From assembly GCA_003519685.1 (NCBI GenBank), contig DOWG01000155.1:1-7856 (forward strand): DNA of 7,856 nt. The letters run 5' to 3'. Below, one piece after another: positions 6,335 to 7,856 of the stretch. Position 1 is the stretch's first letter. Every line of letters starts with the position of its first letter. The DNA comes from Lachnospiraceae bacterium. GTDB lineage: Bacteria > Bacillota > Clostridia > Lachnospirales > Lachnospiraceae. A model generated the notes under the pieces. It was not told where the DNA came from and made no database searches. It saw only the letters and a program-made list of their open reading frames with translations. The translations under genes were made by a program, and so were the position numbers.

Positions 6335-6343
6335 CGTGGATAA
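6287..6343. promoter_or_regulatory. DnaA-box sub-cluster 2: four boxes next to the murC stop codon
   Basis: TTATCCACA (6287-6295, perfect, plus orientation) faces TGTTGATAA (6314-6322, one mismatch), TGTGGATAA (6326-6334, perfect) and CGTGGATAA (6335-6343, one mismatch) on the other strand. The last box ends one base before the murC stop codon (6346-6344). The block 6326-6343 is identical over 18 bp to 6150-6167. Confidence 0.85.
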
Positions 6344-7747
6344 CTACAATCCTAAAAGGGAATCTCCCACGGAAACAATGTCTCCGGCACCCATGGTTAT
6401 CAACAGGTCGCCGTTCATACAATGGGACAATAAAAAGTTTTCAATTTCATCAAAACTAGGAAAATAGTATACTTCCTTCCCCAAAAGCTCGAGTTCTCGG
6501 GCCAAATCTCGGGAGGAAATATCGCCGGGATCTTTTTCCCTGGATGCATAGATATCGGACAGTACAATTTTATCGGCAAGGGATAAAGCCTGCGCAAACT
6601 CTTTCAAATGCTGCTTGGTCCGGCTATAGGTATGGGGCTGGAACACACACCAGAGGGTATTATGCGGGTATGCCCGTGCCGCAGACAGCGTAGCGGTTAC
6701 GGCCGTCGGATGATGTGCATAATCATCCACAATCTTTACACCCTTGATGCTGCCCTTATATTCAAAACGCCGCTTGGAATTTTTAAAGGTTTTGAGTGTC
6801 TTCTTGATGGTCTCAATCGGAATGCCGACCTGCATCGATAACGCAATGGCGGGCAAAGAGTTAGAAACATTATGAAGACCGAGCACATCCAGCTGAATAC
6901 GGTCTACAAACCGGCCTTTATAATACAGATCAAAGCTTCCGTCACTCATATCGTCAAAATCGATGTTGTCTGCCGCATAATCAAAGGTCCGTTCGGATTT
7001 ACGGTAAGCCGGATCGGCAATACCATAGGTAAATACCTCGCAGTCAACATCCTGAATAATGTCTTCATAATGATCAATTTCTCCGTTAATAAAAAGCTGT
7101 CCATCCTTTGGAAGCAATTTTGCAAAGGCATGGAAGGAATTGCGTATATCATTTAAATCCTTAAAGAAATCCAGATGATCCTCGTCAATATTTAATATGA
7201 TACTTCTCTTTGGAAAGAAATCCAAAAAGGTATTGGTGTATTCGCAGGCTTCGACAATAAAATGCTCTGAATTGCCCATACGGATGTTGCCGCCGATGGA
7301 TTCCATGATTCCGCCTACGGAGATGGTGGGATCCAGATTGGCATCGATAAAGATCTGTGAGAGCATCGAGGTGGTCGTTGTCTTACCGTGGGTACCGGAT
7401 ACCGCGATGGCATTATTGAAATTCGTCATCAGCTGGCCGATCAGTTCAGAACGGTTGAGTAAGGGGATACCCTGCCTCTGTACCTCCATGAACTCCTCAT
7501 TATCTTTGGCAATGGCAGCCGTATAAACGACAAATTTTATATCCGGGGTAATATTTGCGCGTCTTTGTCCGTATTGGACGTCAATACCCAGACTGGATAA
7601 ATGCTCGGTGATTTTACTTTTCTGTTTGTCAGATCCGCTGACCTTAAATCCGATGTTATGTAGATACTCTGCAAATCCGCTCATACTGATACCGCCAATA
7701 CCGATAAAATGTATCCGGCATGGTTTGTTGAAATCTATTTTATACAT
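6344..7747 (-). CDS. murC: UDP-N-acetylmuramate--L-alanine ligase MurC
   Basis: This 467-residue cytoplasmic Mur ligase adds L-Ala to UDP-MurNAc using ATP, the first peptide step of peptidoglycan precursor synthesis. The N-terminal Rossmann-like UDP-binding domain has GIGGISMSGFAE at 16-27, the MurC-type glycine motif. The central ATPase domain has the P-loop GTHGKTTTT at 118-126, EACEYTNTFLDFFP at 166-179 and NIDEDHLDFF at 186-195. The C-terminal domain carries RRFEYKG (326-332), DDYAHHPTAV (341-350) and PHTYSRTK (371-378), all diagnostic for MurC rather than MurD/E/F or Mpl. Length and motif set are complete. The ATG at 7747 has AGGAAG 6 nt upstream. It feeds the same pathway whose final step is performed by the PBP at 438-2486, but the two are on opposite strands. 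Confidence 0.97.
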   Translation of the reverse strand: MYKIDFNKPCRIHFIGIGGISMSGFAEYLHNIGFKVSGSDKQKSKITEHLSSLGIDVQYGQRRANITPDIKFVVYTAAIAKDNEEFMEVQRQGIPLLNRSELIGQLMTNFNNAIAVSGTHGKTTTTSMLSQIFIDANLDPTISVGGIMESIGGNIRMGNSEHFIVEACEYTNTFLDFFPKRSIILNIDEDHLDFFKDLNDIRNSFHAFAKLLPKDGQLFINGEIDHYEDIIQDVDCEVFTYGIADPAYRKSERTFDYAADNIDFDDMSDGSFDLYYKGRFVDRIQLDVLGLHNVSNSLPAIALSMQVGIPIETIKKTLKTFKNSKRRFEYKGSIKGVKIVDDYAHHPTAVTATLSAARAYPHNTLWCVFQPHTYSRTKQHLKEFAQALSLADKIVLSDIYASREKDPGDISSRDLARELELLGKEVYYFPSFDEIENFLLSHCMNGDLLITMGAGDIVSVGDSLLGL

Positions 7748-7753
7748 AGTACA

Positions 7754-7759
7754 CTTCCT
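7754..7759 (-). promoter_or_regulatory. Ribosome binding site of murC
   Basis: AGGAAG on the minus strand lies 6 nt before the ATG at 7747 and supports this start. Confidence 0.65.
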
Positions 7760-7774
7760 ATTCTAATTTTTATT

Positions 7775-7826
7775 ATTGATTGAGGTGTCAAAAGCATTTC
7801 TAACAAATCGTCTTCATCAATTTGCG
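7775..7826. repeat. Intergenic repeat element copy 2 (divergent, opposite orientation, upstream of murC)
   Basis: Read on the plus strand, TTGAGGTGTCAAAAGC (7779-7794), then ATTTCTA and CTTCATCAATTTGC (7812-7825), follow the same order as the minus strand of copy 1 (TTGAGTGTCATAAGC, ATTTATA, CTTCATCAATTTGC). The last 14 bases are identical. The similarity fades after 7826 and the far inverted end seen in copy 1 is not recognisable. It lies about 30-80 bp upstream of the murC start and could affect its leader. Confidence 0.4.
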
Positions 7827-7856
7827 CAAGAAAAGGAAAAACTTAAGTAATAGGAA

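Larger units (their letters stand above)
6040..6343. other. 304-bp non-coding region between murC and the dnaD-like gene: DnaA-box cluster
   Basis: This gap has no convincing gene. In the direction of transcription it holds a DnaA-box sub-cluster against the murC stop, which overlaps a hairpin with a T-run. About 110 bp of AT-rich DNA follow, then a second sub-cluster of three abutting boxes, and finally an extended -10 promoter and ribosome binding site for the dnaD-like gene. Seven boxes matching TTATCCACA with zero or one mismatch lie within 194 bp (6150-6343), far above what chance gives for a 9-mer. Known roles of such clusters are DnaA-controlled transcription, DnaA titration and origin function. 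Confidence 0.85.

Noticed and set aside
7760..7791. TTGACA (7791-7786, minus) with TAGAAT (7765-7760) as a murC promoter
   Set aside because: Spacing is 20 bp, beyond the usual range, and the TTGACA is part of the repeat element; no better -10 is present.

Overview
The window looks like chromosomal DNA from a low-to-moderate GC Firmicute of class Clostridia, probably Lachnospiraceae-like. The basis is strong AGGAGG-type ribosome binding sites, a DnaD-family protein next to a DnaI-type helicase loader (a Firmicutes primosome signature), and the style of the MurC and long PRPP-synthetase-like proteins. The genus assignment is inference; no 16S or marker comparison was possible.

Layout. Positions 1-399 (+) hold the C-terminal end of a YhaN/SbcC-like ABC-type ATPase whose start lies outside the window. 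It is followed 38 bp later by a complete class A penicillin-binding protein (438-2486, +). A short convergent gap (2487-2607) carries an imperfect repeat/inverted-repeat element. All remaining genes are on the minus strand. Read in their own direction they are murC (7747-6344), a 304-bp non-coding region, a dnaD/dnaB-like replication gene (6039-4909), a dnaI-like helicase loader (4893-3892), and a long PRPP-synthetase-family gene (3792-2608) with its own good sigma-A-type promoter. The last 109 bp, upstream of murC, contain a second relative of the repeat element.

The most interesting region is the 304-bp gap between murC and dnaD. It contains seven DnaA-box-like 9-mers: three perfect TTATCCACA boxes and four with one mismatch. 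They form two sub-clusters (6150-6176 and 6287-6343) separated by about 110 bp of AT-rich DNA. Three boxes abut with no spacing. An 18-bp block of two boxes is repeated exactly 176 bp away. Two perfect boxes form the arms of a 13-bp perfect inverted repeat followed by seven T residues in the murC direction, so it may double as the murC terminator. An extended -10 promoter for dnaD lies between the cluster and dnaD.

Together the genes link peptidoglycan synthesis (MurC, PBP1), helicase loading (DnaD-like and DnaI-like) and nucleotide precursor supply (PRPP synthetase). The box cluster in front of the helicase-loading genes suggests DnaA feedback on replication initiation, comparable in logic to the DnaA-box cluster at the Bacillus subtilis nrdR-dnaB-dnaI operon. 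It could also be a DnaA-titration site or, less likely, an origin. No mobile-element genes, CRISPR arrays, tRNAs or rRNAs were seen.
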